Part shown: one piece after another, positions 19,483-27,362 of the stretch | Numbering within the stretch: the first letter of the stretch is position 1 | Layout of the letters: the number at the start of each line of letters is the position of its first letter | DNA from: Sporichthyaceae bacterium | GTDB lineage: Bacteria; Actinomycetota; Actinomycetes; Sporichthyales; Sporichthyaceae | Direction: 5' to 3' | NCBI GenBank assembly: GCA_036493475.1 | Contig: DASXPS010000021.1 | Coordinates: forward strand, 1 to 57,419 | DNA: 57,419 nt | Made by a program: the position numbers and the translations under genes | Notes under the pieces: generated by a model | Told to the model about the DNA's origin: nothing | What the model saw: the letters and a program-made list of their open reading frames with translations, nothing else | Databases searched by the model: none

Positions 19483-20417
19483 CTGTGGTCGCAGGGTGGG
19501 TGTTCCGACCTCCGCGGGGTCCGTTGGGCGACACCGCGGACGAGCAGCCGATCGACGAGCCGCCTATCGCGTCCGCGGCGCGGGTGGCAGCGGCGGTGCG
19601 CACCGGCATGATGACGCGGCTGCCCCGTCCACCGCGGCGGCGGGTCATGGTGGTCGCCAACCAGAAGGGCGGCGTGGGCAAGACCACCACGACGGTGAAC
19701 CTGGCCGCGGCCCTCGCACTGCAGGGCCAATCAGTCCTGGTGCTCGATCTGGACCCGCAGGGCAACGCCTCCACGGCGTTGGGGGTTCCGCATTCCGAGG
19801 GCACGCCGTCCACCTACGACGTGCTGATTGACGGCGTTCCTATTAAGGACGTGGTCTGCCAGGCCGCACACCTGCCGAACCTGACGTGCGTGCCGGCGAG
19901 CATCGACCTGGCCGGCGCCGAGATGCAGATGTTCGGCATGGAGTCCCGCGAGTGGCTGCTCAGTCGGGCGCTCGAGGCCTACGACCTCGAGCAGGTCGAC
20001 TATGTGTTCATCGACTGCCCGCCGTCGCTCGGTCTGCTGACGCTCAACGCCCTGGTCGCGGCCGGCGAGGTGTTGGTGCCGGTGCAGTGCGAGTACTACG
20101 CGCTGGAGGGTCTGACCCAGTTGATGCGGACCATCGAGATGGTGCGCGCCGGCCTGCGTCCCGAGTTGAGGCTGTCCACCATTCTGCTCACCATGTACGA
20201 CGGCCGCACCCGGCAGGCCGAGCAGGTCGCGACCGAGGTGCGCAACTACTTCGGCGGCCTGGTGCTGCGCAGCACGATCCCCCGATCGGTTCGCGTCTCC
20301 GAGGCGCCCAGCCACGGCCAGACCGTGCTCACCTACGACCCGGGCTCGCCGGGCGCGCTGTCCTATTTGGACGCCGCCCGTGAGATTGCCCGCGCCGCGT
20401 TCGACCCGCCGGAGTAG
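19479..20417 (+). CDS. parA: chromosome partitioning ATPase ParA/Soj
   Basis: 312 residues. A Pro/Arg-rich N-terminal extension of about 55 residues precedes the deviant Walker A KGGVGKTT (about 63-70), with DLDPQGNAST, FIDCPPSLGLLTLNAL and the C-terminal SVRVSEAPSHGQ, all standard for chromosomal ParA. It moves ParB-parS complexes. GTG 19479 overlaps the rsmG stop. A second possible start is ATG 19607 or 19610, giving a shorter N-terminus near MMTRLPRPPRR. Confidence 0.95.
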   Translation: MTVVAGWVFRPPRGPLGDTADEQPIDEPPIASAARVAAAVRTGMMTRLPRPPRRRVMVVANQKGGVGKTTTTVNLAAALALQGQSVLVLDLDPQGNASTALGVPHSEGTPSTYDVLIDGVPIKDVVCQAAHLPNLTCVPASIDLAGAEMQMFGMESREWLLSRALEAYDLEQVDYVFIDCPPSLGLLTLNALVAAGEVLVPVQCEYYALEGLTQLMRTIEMVRAGLRPELRLSTILLTMYDGRTRQAEQVATEVRNYFGGLVLRSTIPRSVRVSEAPSHGQTVLTYDPGSPGALSYLDAAREIARAAFDPPE

Positions 20418-20446
20418 ATACCGGGATCCGTCGCGATCGACGGTTA

Positions 20447-20462
20447 CGTTTCACGTGAAACA
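20447..20462. other. parS: parS site in the parA-parB spacer
   Basis: CGTTTCACGTGAAACA matches 15 of 16 parS bases, with an intact 14-base GTTTCACGTGAAAC palindrome. It is 24 bp upstream of the parB start codon and may both anchor the origin and allow ParB to act on its own gene. Confidence 0.92.
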
Positions 20463-20485
20463 TCACCGCACCCAAGGAGCGCGGC

Positions 20486-21469
20486 ATGACGCAGAAGAGT
20501 CGGGGCCTGGGTCGGGGCCTCGGGGCGTTGATCCCGACAGGTCCGCTGTCCAATGAGGCCGCCGAGCACCTGGTGGGCAGCCCGGGCGGGACAGCGCTCG
20601 CGGTGAAGCCGAGGGGCGCCAAGCGCCTGGACCTGGTGGTCGACGAACCGCCCGCCCCGGCGAGTGTGGACGGCGCGTACTTCGCGGAGCTCCCGGTCAC
20701 GGCCATCGTGCCGAACCCGCGGCAACCGCGCAGCGTGTTCGATCCCGACGCGATGGCGGAGTTGGTGACCTCGCTGAAGGAGGTTGGCCTGCTCCAGCCG
20801 ATCGTGGTGCGCAGTACCGGTTCGGGCAGCTACGAGTTGGTGATGGGGGAGCGCCGGTGGCGCGCGTGCCAACTGGCCGGGTTCGACAAGGTGCCCGCGA
20901 TTGTCCGGCAGACCGAAGACGACTCGATGCTGGTCGACGCCCTGCTGGAGAACCTGCACCGCGCGGCGTTGAATCCCCTGGAGGAGGCGGCCGCCTACGA
21001 CCAACTGCTGCAGGACTTCGAGTGCACACATGACGTGCTGGCCGCTCGCATCGGCCGCTCCCGCTCCCAGGTGTCCAACACGATCCGACTGTTGAAGCTG
21101 CCGCCCGCGGTGCAGCGCCGGGTGGCCGCCGGCGTGCTGTCCGCCGGCCACGCCCGGGCGCTGTTGTCCCTGGACGACGGCGACGCGCAGGAGCACCTGG
21201 CCTCGCGAGTGGTGGCGGAAGGCCTGTCTGTCCGCGCGATTGAGGAACTGGTCGCCGTCGGCGACACGGTCAAGCCGAAGAAGGCCAAGCGGGCCGGTGC
21301 GGCGAAGCGGGTGTCCGCCGCGATGGACGAGCTGGCCGGTGATCTCGCCGACCGCTGGGACACCCGGGTGAAGATCCAGATGGGCCGCGGCCACGGGAAG
21401 CTCATCGTGGAGTTCGCCTCCGCCGAGGATTTGGACCGCATCGTCGGCCTGATGCGGGCCGCGCGTTAG
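20486..21469 (+). CDS. parB: chromosome partitioning protein ParB/Spo0J
   Basis: 327 residues. It begins with the basic RGLGRGLGALIP tail that stimulates ParA. The CTP-binding/nuclease-like domain has PNPRQPRSVFD and MGERRWRACQLAG. The helix-turn-helix that reads parS includes AARIGRSRSQVSNTIRLLKLP. A Lys-rich linker and dimerisation domain follow. AAGGAG lies upstream of ATG 20486. It loads on the two nearby parS sites and helps recruit SMC. Confidence 0.96.
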   Translation: MTQKSRGLGRGLGALIPTGPLSNEAAEHLVGSPGGTALAVKPRGAKRLDLVVDEPPAPASVDGAYFAELPVTAIVPNPRQPRSVFDPDAMAELVTSLKEVGLLQPIVVRSTGSGSYELVMGERRWRACQLAGFDKVPAIVRQTEDDSMLVDALLENLHRAALNPLEEAAAYDQLLQDFECTHDVLAARIGRSRSQVSNTIRLLKLPPAVQRRVAAGVLSAGHARALLSLDDGDAQEHLASRVVAEGLSVRAIEELVAVGDTVKPKKAKRAGAAKRVSAAMDELAGDLADRWDTRVKIQMGRGHGKLIVEFASAEDLDRIVGLMRAAR

Positions 21470-21508
21470 GCCGAATGGGTGAATGGGTCGATTAGGCCGA
21501 ATGGGTGA
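21466..21508. repeat. 17-bp direct repeat across the parB stop codon
   Basis: TTAGGCCGAATGGGTGA occurs at 21466-21482 and again at 21492-21508, 26 bp apart. The first copy includes the parB stop codon. It looks like a small local duplication; no function is evident. Confidence 0.8.
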
Positions 21509-21593
21509 ACCCCCGGCCGGGCAAGCAAGGTAATGCGTTTGTTGGTGTTTTGTTTGCCTTCTCTTGGGGATGGCTGCGGTCTATCCTCTGCTG

Positions 21594-22211
21594 GTGACTC
21601 GCCGGCTGGTGAACATCACGCTGGACAACCTCGATGAGTTGCCCAGCCGCTGCCGCTCCTGCGTGTTCTGGGAGTTGGACCCGGTAGCCGGTGATCGGGC
21701 AGCGCGCGGTGGGGACACCGCGTTCGAGAAGGAGGCCTGGGTCTCCGCGACGCTGTTGGAGTGGGGCTCCTGCGGCAAGCTGGTCCAGGTCGACGGCATC
21801 ACCGCGGGCTATGTCGGCTATTCACCGCCCGGCTATGTGCCCCGCTCGATCGCCTTCCCGACCAGCCCGGTGAGCCCGGATGCGGTGCTGCTGACCACCG
21901 CCTTCATCCTGCCCGAGTTCGCCGGCGGCGGCTTGGGCCGGATGTTGGTCCAGGGCGTGGCCAAGGACCTGACCCGACGCGGGGTCAAGGCCATGGAGGC
22001 CTTCGGTGACGCGAAGTGGGAAGCACCGAACTGCTTGGTGCCCGCGGACTACCTGCGCTCGGTGGGCTTCAAGACCGTCCGTCCGCACCCGCGCTTCCCG
22101 CGCCTGCGGCTGGAGCTGAAGAGCACCGTCTCCTGGCGCGAGGACGTGGAGGTAGCCCTCGAACGTTTGCTCGGTTCCATGTCCCCGGAGCCAGCCTTCC
22201 GGCCAGTCTGA
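21594..22211 (+). CDS. GNAT-family acetyltransferase next to parB
   Basis: About 205 residues. It carries a GNAT core with the acetyl-CoA loop in LPEFAGGGLGRMLVQGVAKDL and the earlier SRCRSCVFWEL segment seen in the parB-linked actinobacterial family. The substrate is unknown. I chose GTG 21594 because TATCCT (21582-21587) sits six bases upstream, predicting a leaderless mRNA; TTG 21564 or ATG 21570 would place codons over that promoter. It converges with the amidase gene, with 12 bp between stops. Confidence 0.85.
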   Translation: MTRRLVNITLDNLDELPSRCRSCVFWELDPVAGDRAARGGDTAFEKEAWVSATLLEWGSCGKLVQVDGITAGYVGYSPPGYVPRSIAFPTSPVSPDAVLLTTAFILPEFAGGGLGRMLVQGVAKDLTRRGVKAMEAFGDAKWEAPNCLVPADYLRSVGFKTVRPHPRFPRLRLELKSTVSWREDVEVALERLLGSMSPEPAFRPV

Positions 22212-22223
22212 GGCAGCGTCAGT

Positions 22224-23405
22224 TCAGCCGCCGGACAGCAGCTCGCCGATGCGCAGGACCCCCGTCGGGGCATCCTCATCCGGCGGCAGATAGAGCCGCT
22301 GCACGGCGATCACGATGGATTCGGCGACGACGTCCCGGAACGACGGGTCGGCCAACCGGGCCGCGTCGCCGGGATTGGTCAGATAACCCAGATCCACCCG
22401 CACCGTGGGCATTCGGGTGCGTCGCAGCAGGTCCCAGGTCTTCCCGTGCACGCCGCAATCGGTCAGGTCGGTGCGGGCCACGATCTCGCTGAGCAGCAGC
22501 TCGGCGAAGCGCTCGCCGACCGCGCTGGACTGCCCGTACCGGTCGGTGCCGAAGAAGTAGGTGGCCACTCCGTTGGCCGCCGGGTTCGAATGACCGTCCA
22601 CGTGCAGCGAGACCACCAGGTCGGCGCGCGCCTCGTTGGCGAACATCGCCCGGGCCTCGTCGTCCAGGTCGACGCGGGCTGCATGCCGGGCGCTGACCGC
22701 GCGGGTCAGGTAGGCCTGCACGCCGGTGGCGGTGAGCCGGCCCTCGATGCGCGCGGCCAGATCCTCCACGACGCCGGACTCGGTGAGCCCATTGCCGATG
22801 TGTCCGTGGTCCAAGCCACCGTGGCCGGGATCGATCACCACGACCTTGCCGCCCAGGCGGGGGCCGGAGCGCATCACCGCCTCGGCCTCGCGCAGGTGGT
22901 GGGCGTGACCGCCGACCACCGTGCGGGTCAACCGCTCCAGCGCCCGGAAGGTCTCCGGGCCGCAGGTGCCATCGGCGTTGACCCCCAGACTCTGCTGCAG
23001 CTCGCGCAACGCGCGGGCGCTGTCCGGCCCGAAAATGCCGTCCACCTGGCCGCAGTTGAAGCCGAGATCCAACATGCGCCGCTGCAGCGCGGCCACGTCA
23101 TCGCCCCGCTGCAGACGGCTGACCTGGTGGGACAGGATCCGGTCGCCCAGCCGCCAGCGGGCTTCCTCCAGCGCGTCGTAGGTCTCCCGCCCGACCAAGC
23201 CGTCGACGTTCAGCCCGCGTTGCTGCTGAAAGTGCCGAACGGCCCGGTCGCAGGCCTCGTCGAAGACGGCGTCGTTGGGGTCCTCGACGACGTCGGGGGA
23301 GTCGGGCAACAGCGCAAGGATGGCCAGCTTGCGGCGGACCTCGGCCACCGTGGGCCCGCGGTCACCCTTGCGGTGCACGGGGTACGGCCGCCGCTGACTG
23401 TCCAC
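22224..23405 (-). CDS. cwlM: CwlM-like N-acetylmuramoyl-L-alanine amidase family protein
   Basis: 393 residues. Two N-terminal peptidoglycan-binding domains (each around VAALQRRMLDLGF- or VRRKLAILALL-type repeats) precede an Amidase_3 domain. Zinc-ligand motifs are present: DPGHGG, LTESG and SLHVDGH. The position usually holding the catalytic Glu (LVE-G-LSN-type motif) reads RVDLGYLTNPGD, with Asp instead. In mycobacteria the homologue beside trxA is a regulator of MurA rather than an active amidase, and the substitution fits that. It is the last gene of the trxB-trxA-cwlM run. Confidence 0.88.
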   Translation of the reverse strand: MDSQRRPYPVHRKGDRGPTVAEVRRKLAILALLPDSPDVVEDPNDAVFDEACDRAVRHFQQQRGLNVDGLVGRETYDALEEARWRLGDRILSHQVSRLQRGDDVAALQRRMLDLGFNCGQVDGIFGPDSARALRELQQSLGVNADGTCGPETFRALERLTRTVVGGHAHHLREAEAVMRSGPRLGGKVVVIDPGHGGLDHGHIGNGLTESGVVEDLAARIEGRLTATGVQAYLTRAVSARHAARVDLDDEARAMFANEARADLVVSLHVDGHSNPAANGVATYFFGTDRYGQSSAVGERFAELLLSEIVARTDLTDCGVHGKTWDLLRRTRMPTVRVDLGYLTNPGDAARLADPSFRDVVAESIVIAVQRLYLPPDEDAPTGVLRIGELLSGG

Positions 23406-23462
23406 GCCGACCTCACCCCCCAGCTCGGGACGACGCCCACCACCGTCCGCCCAAACCGGAGC

Positions 23463-23786
23463 TTAGACGTACTCGGCGAGATCCTTCAGGATCAACGGCT
23501 TCGGCTTCGCGCCGATGATCTGCTTGACCACCTCACCGCCGCGGTACAGGTTCATGGTCGGAATCGAGACCACCCCGTACTTGGCCGCGGTGCGCGGGTT
23601 CTCGTCCACGTTGAGCTTGAGGATGCGGATTTTGCCCTCGCTCTCGGCGGCGATTTCCTCCAGGATCGGGGCGACCTGGCGACACGGTCCGCACCACGGC
23701 GCCCAGAAGTCGACCAATACCAGCACGTCGGCGTCGAGGACGTCGGCCTGGAAGGTCTGGTCGGTGGTGGCTGCAATCGAGCCCAT
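23463..23786 (-). CDS. trxA: thioredoxin
   Basis: 107 residues with the active site WCGPCR in DFWAPWCGPCRQVAPIL and the cis-Pro strand GVVSIPTMNLYRGG. It reduces protein disulfides and is recharged by the thioredoxin reductase encoded just upstream. The start ATG 23786 has AGGAGG upstream. The pair with trxB and the neighbouring SigM operon form a conserved oxidative/envelope stress group. Confidence 0.96.
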   Translation of the reverse strand: MGSIAATTDQTFQADVLDADVLVLVDFWAPWCGPCRQVAPILEEIAAESEGKIRILKLNVDENPRTAAKYGVVSIPTMNLYRGGEVVKQIIGAKPKPLILKDLAEYV

Positions 23787-23851
23787 GGTGTTTCTCCTCC
23801 TGATGGTCCGCCGCCGGCGGACCGGTGTTGGAACTTACGTGGGTTGGTTGG

Positions 23852-24787
23852 TCAGTGGTGACCGAGCGCGGCCAGGTAGCGCTCCGCGTCCAGAGCGGCG
23901 GCGCACCCGGTGCCCGCCGCGGTGATCGCCTGCCGGTAGATGTGGTCGACCACGTCGCCGCAGGCGAACACCCCGGCGAGGTTGGTACGTGTGCTGGGGC
24001 TGTCCACCAGCACATACCCCTCGGGGTCGGTGTTCACCTGCCCGGCCAGCAGCTCCGAGCGCGGCTCATGCCCGATGGCCACGAACAGCCCGGTCACGTC
24101 CAGCTTGGACTCCTCGCCGGTCTTCAGGTTGCGCACGACGAGCCCGGCGAGCTTGTCCTCGCCGATGATGTCAATCGGCTCGGTGTCCCACAGGAACGAG
24201 ATCTTCGGGTTGTCGAACGCGCGCTGCTGCATGATCTTGCTGGCGCGCAGCTCGTCCCGACGGTGGATCACCGTGACGCTGCGGGCGAAGCGAGCCAGGA
24301 AGGTGGCCTCCTCCATCGCCGAGTCGCCACCGCCGACCACGGCGATGTCCTGGTCGCGGAAGAAGAAACCGTCGCAGGTGGCGCACCAGGAAACCCCGTG
24401 GCCGGACAGCCGCTTCTCGTGGGCCAGGCCCAGCTCCTTGTACTTCGACCCGGTGGCCAGGATCACCGTGTGGGCGGTGTATTCCACACCCGAGGCAACC
24501 ACCTTCTTGATCTCGCCGGTGAGGTCCACCGCGGTGACGTCGTCACCGACCAGCTCGGCGCCGAAGCGCTCGGCCTGGGCACGCATCGCGAACATCAGGT
24601 CCGGGCCCTGGACTCCCTCGGCGAAGCCGGGGAAGTTCTCCACCTCGGTGGTGTTCATCAGTGCGCCGCCCATAGTGACGGCGCCCTCGAACATCAGCGG
24701 CTTGAGGTCCGCGCGGGCCGCGTAGACAGCAGCGGTGTAGCCGGCCGGACCCGAGCCGATCACGATCACGTTGCGTGGGTCGGTCAC
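23852..24787 (-). CDS. trxB: thioredoxin reductase
   Basis: 311 residues. The FAD motif is [18 protein letters not shown], the redox-active CATC lies in [11 protein letters not shown], the NADPH motif is [12 protein letters not shown], and the C-terminal FAD strand is [16 protein letters not shown]. It passes electrons from NADPH to thioredoxin. Start: GTG 24787, with AGGGG in the leader. Confidence 0.96.
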   Translation of the reverse strand: MTDPRNVIVIGSGPAGYTAAVYAARADLKPLMFEGAVTMGGALMNTTEVENFPGFAEGVQGPDLMFAMRAQAERFGAELVGDDVTAVDLTGEIKKVVASGVEYTAHTVILATGSKYKELGLAHEKRLSGHGVSWCATCDGFFFRDQDIAVVGGGDSAMEEATFLARFARSVTVIHRRDELRASKIMQQRAFDNPKISFLWDTEPIDIIGEDKLAGLVVRNLKTGEESKLDVTGLFVAIGHEPRSELLAGQVNTDPEGYVLVDSPSTRTNLAGVFACGDVVDHIYRQAITAAGTGCAAALDAERYLAALGHH

Positions 24788-24902
24788 TGTTCCTCGCTAC
24801 CCCTTCAGCGTCCTGGCAGGTATTTCGCCCTGCGTGCAAGCCAACCGATCCTAGGGGCCGGTTGTTCCCGAGCAATGCTCGCACCACGGGGCCGGAACGA
24901 CG

Positions 24903-24929
24903 AAGGCCCCGCCCGGCGGGCGAGGCCTT
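24903..24929 (-). terminator. hairpin between the anti-sigma gene and trxB
   Basis: A 12-base stem with one mismatch (24903-24914 pairing with 24918-24929) closes a GGC loop, with AAGGCC/GGCCTT ends. It starts 19 bases beyond the anti-sigma stop and has weak T-rich flanks on both strands. It should separate the sigM transcript from trxB. Confidence 0.7.
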
Positions 24930-24947
24930 TCGTGCAGGTGAGGGGGC

Positions 24948-26486
24948 TCAGCGCTCGACGGACTCGCTGCGCGAACTGGAGGCGCTGGGCGACGTGCCAC
25001 CGACGCGCGGCACCGGAGTGGAATCAGTGTTCGACTGCGGAGCGGGCTTGTTCACCCGCTGCTCCCACTGGGCGGTGTCCTCGGTGGCCGGGCTGCTGTT
25101 CGAGCAGTTGCCGTAGAAGACGTAGCCGATCACCTGGTTGGCGTTGTCCTGGGCCGCGACGACCACGATGGTCGCCTTGTGCCCGGCCCACATGCCCTCG
25201 TCACCGGCCAGCGCGGGCTGGCCCAGTTGCCGCGCGCAGCGTTGCACCCGGTATTTGACCTCCGGCGCGGCGGGGCCGCGGCCGGGGGCTGAGGGGGCCA
25301 TGTCGAACCGCTGGTAGCTGAGCGCCATGTTCTGCGGGTAGATCGACGGCGACGGGCCCGTGGTGGGACCGGCCGTGGGGCCCGCGTTCGGGTCGGTCTG
25401 CGGACCGCCGGCGGAGGTGGAGGTGTAGCTGCCCGACGGGGAGTCGTGCGAGGCCTGGGTGAGCAGGTCCATCACCTTGTTGGCGAAGTTGTCCTGGGTG
25501 TACTCGCTGCCCGACTGCGAGACGTAGGTGTTCTTGGCGTCTTGCGTAGTGACCTTGTTGTTGTCGGGGTTGCTCGACCCCGACACATTGCTGGGGGCCT
25601 TGGTGGTGGCCGGGCGCACCTGCTGCGCGGGCGCGGCGGTGGCCTCCGGCGCGTTCACCGCGGCCGGATCCTGGACCGGGGCCGGCTGCGCGGTGGCTGC
25701 GGGCTGGGCCGGCTTGGGGTTGGACTTCGACCCGTTGTCCTTCTTGCCGTTGTCCTTGGGCTGCTTGATCGTCGGCGGGACACCGGTGGACTTCTGCTGC
25801 GGCTTGGGCGCGATCACCGTCGGCGGGTCGCTCTTGTTCGCACCGGGCAGCACCACCGTGCCGTCGGGCAGCAGGACCTTGCCGTTCGGCATGTAGATCC
25901 AGCCGCTCTTCTCGTCGACCTTGATGCCGTGCTTGCGCTTGACGGCATCCTTCGGCGGCGTGGGCAGCGTGTCGAACGAGCGCGCCGGGGCGATGGCCTC
26001 CTGAGAGGGCCCGGGGGACACCAGGTCGGTGTGGTTACCGAGGGTCTGCACGCCCAGCGCGGCGCCGCCGATCAGCAGCACCACACCAGCGGCAACGGTG
26101 CCCACCCGACGCAGGCCGGTCACCATCACCTTGCGTCGAGTCGCCAGGTCGATGACCTTGGCGCCGCCGGCCTCGGCCTCGGCCGGGGCATTCAGGATCG
26201 GAACGGCCTCGGGATTCGGTAGGCCCCCGGGTTGAAGACGCACCGGAGGTTCGGCGGCGACCAGCTCGGCCAGCACGGCGTCGATCCGGGTTGCGTACTC
26301 GGCGGGCATTGGGCCCACCTCATCGGCGCGCAGAATCTCCTGCAGGGAGACCAGCAGCATGGCCTCGGACCGGCAGGGTTCGCAGTCATCGAGGTGGGCC
26401 TGTACCCGCCCGGCCTCGGACTCGCCAAGAAGACCCTCGGCGTGGTCCGCCAGGGTCTCTGTACTTACATGGTCACGGTAAGTCAT
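24948..26486 (-). CDS. zinc-binding anti-sigma factor (SigM partner) with long extracytoplasmic region
   Basis: 512 residues. The cytoplasmic N-terminus holds the ZAS zinc motif H31-x3-C35-x2-C38 (QAHLDDCEPCRSE). A single membrane segment is near residues 128-147 (VGTVAAGVVLLIGGAALGV). Everything after is outside the cell: a long Pro/Ala/Thr/Gln/Asn-rich low-complexity stretch and a more ordered end with two Cys. It should hold the ECF sigma factor inactive. ATG 26486 overlaps the sigma stop (ATGA). Longer frames to 26966 read antisense to the sigma gene frame and are not real. Confidence 0.88.
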   Translation of the reverse strand: MTYRDHVSTETLADHAEGLLGESEAGRVQAHLDDCEPCRSEAMLLVSLQEILRADEVGPMPAEYATRIDAVLAELVAAEPPVRLQPGGLPNPEAVPILNAPAEAEAGGAKVIDLATRRKVMVTGLRRVGTVAAGVVLLIGGAALGVQTLGNHTDLVSPGPSQEAIAPARSFDTLPTPPKDAVKRKHGIKVDEKSGWIYMPNGKVLLPDGTVVLPGANKSDPPTVIAPKPQQKSTGVPPTIKQPKDNGKKDNGSKSNPKPAQPAATAQPAPVQDPAAVNAPEATAAPAQQVRPATTKAPSNVSGSSNPDNNKVTTQDAKNTYVSQSGSEYTQDNFANKVMDLLTQASHDSPSGSYTSTSAGGPQTDPNAGPTAGPTTGPSPSIYPQNMALSYQRFDMAPSAPGRGPAAPEVKYRVQRCARQLGQPALAGDEGMWAGHKATIVVVAAQDNANQVIGYVFYGNCSNSSPATEDTAQWEQRVNKPAPQSNTDSTPVPRVGGTSPSASSSRSESVER

Positions 26487-27190
26487 GTCCGCTGGTCCGC
26501 TCCTTCCGCCTGCCCACTCGGTGGGCTTGGCGGTCCCCCAGTCGCCGATGTCGGGCCCCGGTGCAGAGGCACAACGTTGGCGCTCACTCCAGGTTCGACG
26601 CAGGCAGCGGCAATCTCGTTCCCTTGCCTTAAATGCGACAACAACGGAAGAAGTCGGGCCCGGCCACGGGCGCACCGACTCTTCACGGTCCCGGTCGGGA
26701 CGCCAAGAATCTTGCCCGCCTCCTCGACCGGATAACCTTGGAGATCTACCAGGACCAGCGCCGCCCGTTGGTCCATGGGCAGCGTGGCGAGCGCAGCCGC
26801 GACATCCATGGACAAATCGGCGTCCTCGGTGGGGTCCTCGGAAATTGCCAGGTCCCGGCCGGCGCGGTCCTCCTCGGTGTCCTGCTCGGGCAGCGGCACC
26901 GTGCGCCGGATGCTCTTGCGTCGAGCCCGGTCCAGGCAGGCGTTGACCACGATGCGGTGCAGCCACGTGGTGATCGCGGCGTCGCCGCGGAAACCGGCGG
27001 CGGCCCGGTAGGCCGAGACCAGGGCGTCCTGGACGGCGTCCGCGGCCTCCTCCGGGTCACCCAACGTGCGCAACGCGACCGCCCACATGCGGTCCCGGTG
27101 GCGCCGGACGATCTCCCCGAACGCGTCGGGATCACCCTCGCGGTGCAAATCCAGCAGCGCGCGGTCGGTGGCCTCGATGAGGTCAGGCAC
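26483..27190 (-). CDS. sigM: ECF sigma factor, SigM-like
   Basis: 235 residues. Region 2 includes FGEIVRRHRDRMWAVALRTL and DAVQDALVSAYRAA; region 4 includes LPMDQRAALVLVDLQGYPVEEAG and GVPTGTVKSRCARGRARL. The C-terminal 45 residues are a Pro/Gly-rich tail. Placement between the murJ block and trxB/trxA is that of SigM in other actinobacteria, on which the symbol rests. Start: GTG 27190. Translationally coupled to its anti-sigma factor. Confidence 0.9.
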   Translation of the reverse strand: MPDLIEATDRALLDLHREGDPDAFGEIVRRHRDRMWAVALRTLGDPEEAADAVQDALVSAYRAAAGFRGDAAITTWLHRIVVNACLDRARRKSIRRTVPLPEQDTEEDRAGRDLAISEDPTEDADLSMDVAAALATLPMDQRAALVLVDLQGYPVEEAGKILGVPTGTVKSRCARGRARLLPLLSHLRQGNEIAAACVEPGVSANVVPLHRGPTSATGGPPSPPSGQAEGADQRT

Positions 27191-27362
27191 GGCACCGCAT
27201 CCCGGCGCCGCGCTGGGTTACGCAGGGCATACCGGGGACGAATGCGTGCGACATCGCAGCTGTCTCCCGGCGCTCGACGGACGGATCAGAAAATACGGTA
27301 CTCGGCGGTTACCGCCGCGGTCCCCACCTAGCCCGGCCGGGTGCGCCGGGCACAGCAGCCTC

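Noticed and set aside
24948-26966. N-terminally extended anti-sigma factor
   Set aside because: The extra 160 residues overlap the ECF sigma gene in another frame and resemble its shadow. ATG 26486 has the classic ATGA coupling.
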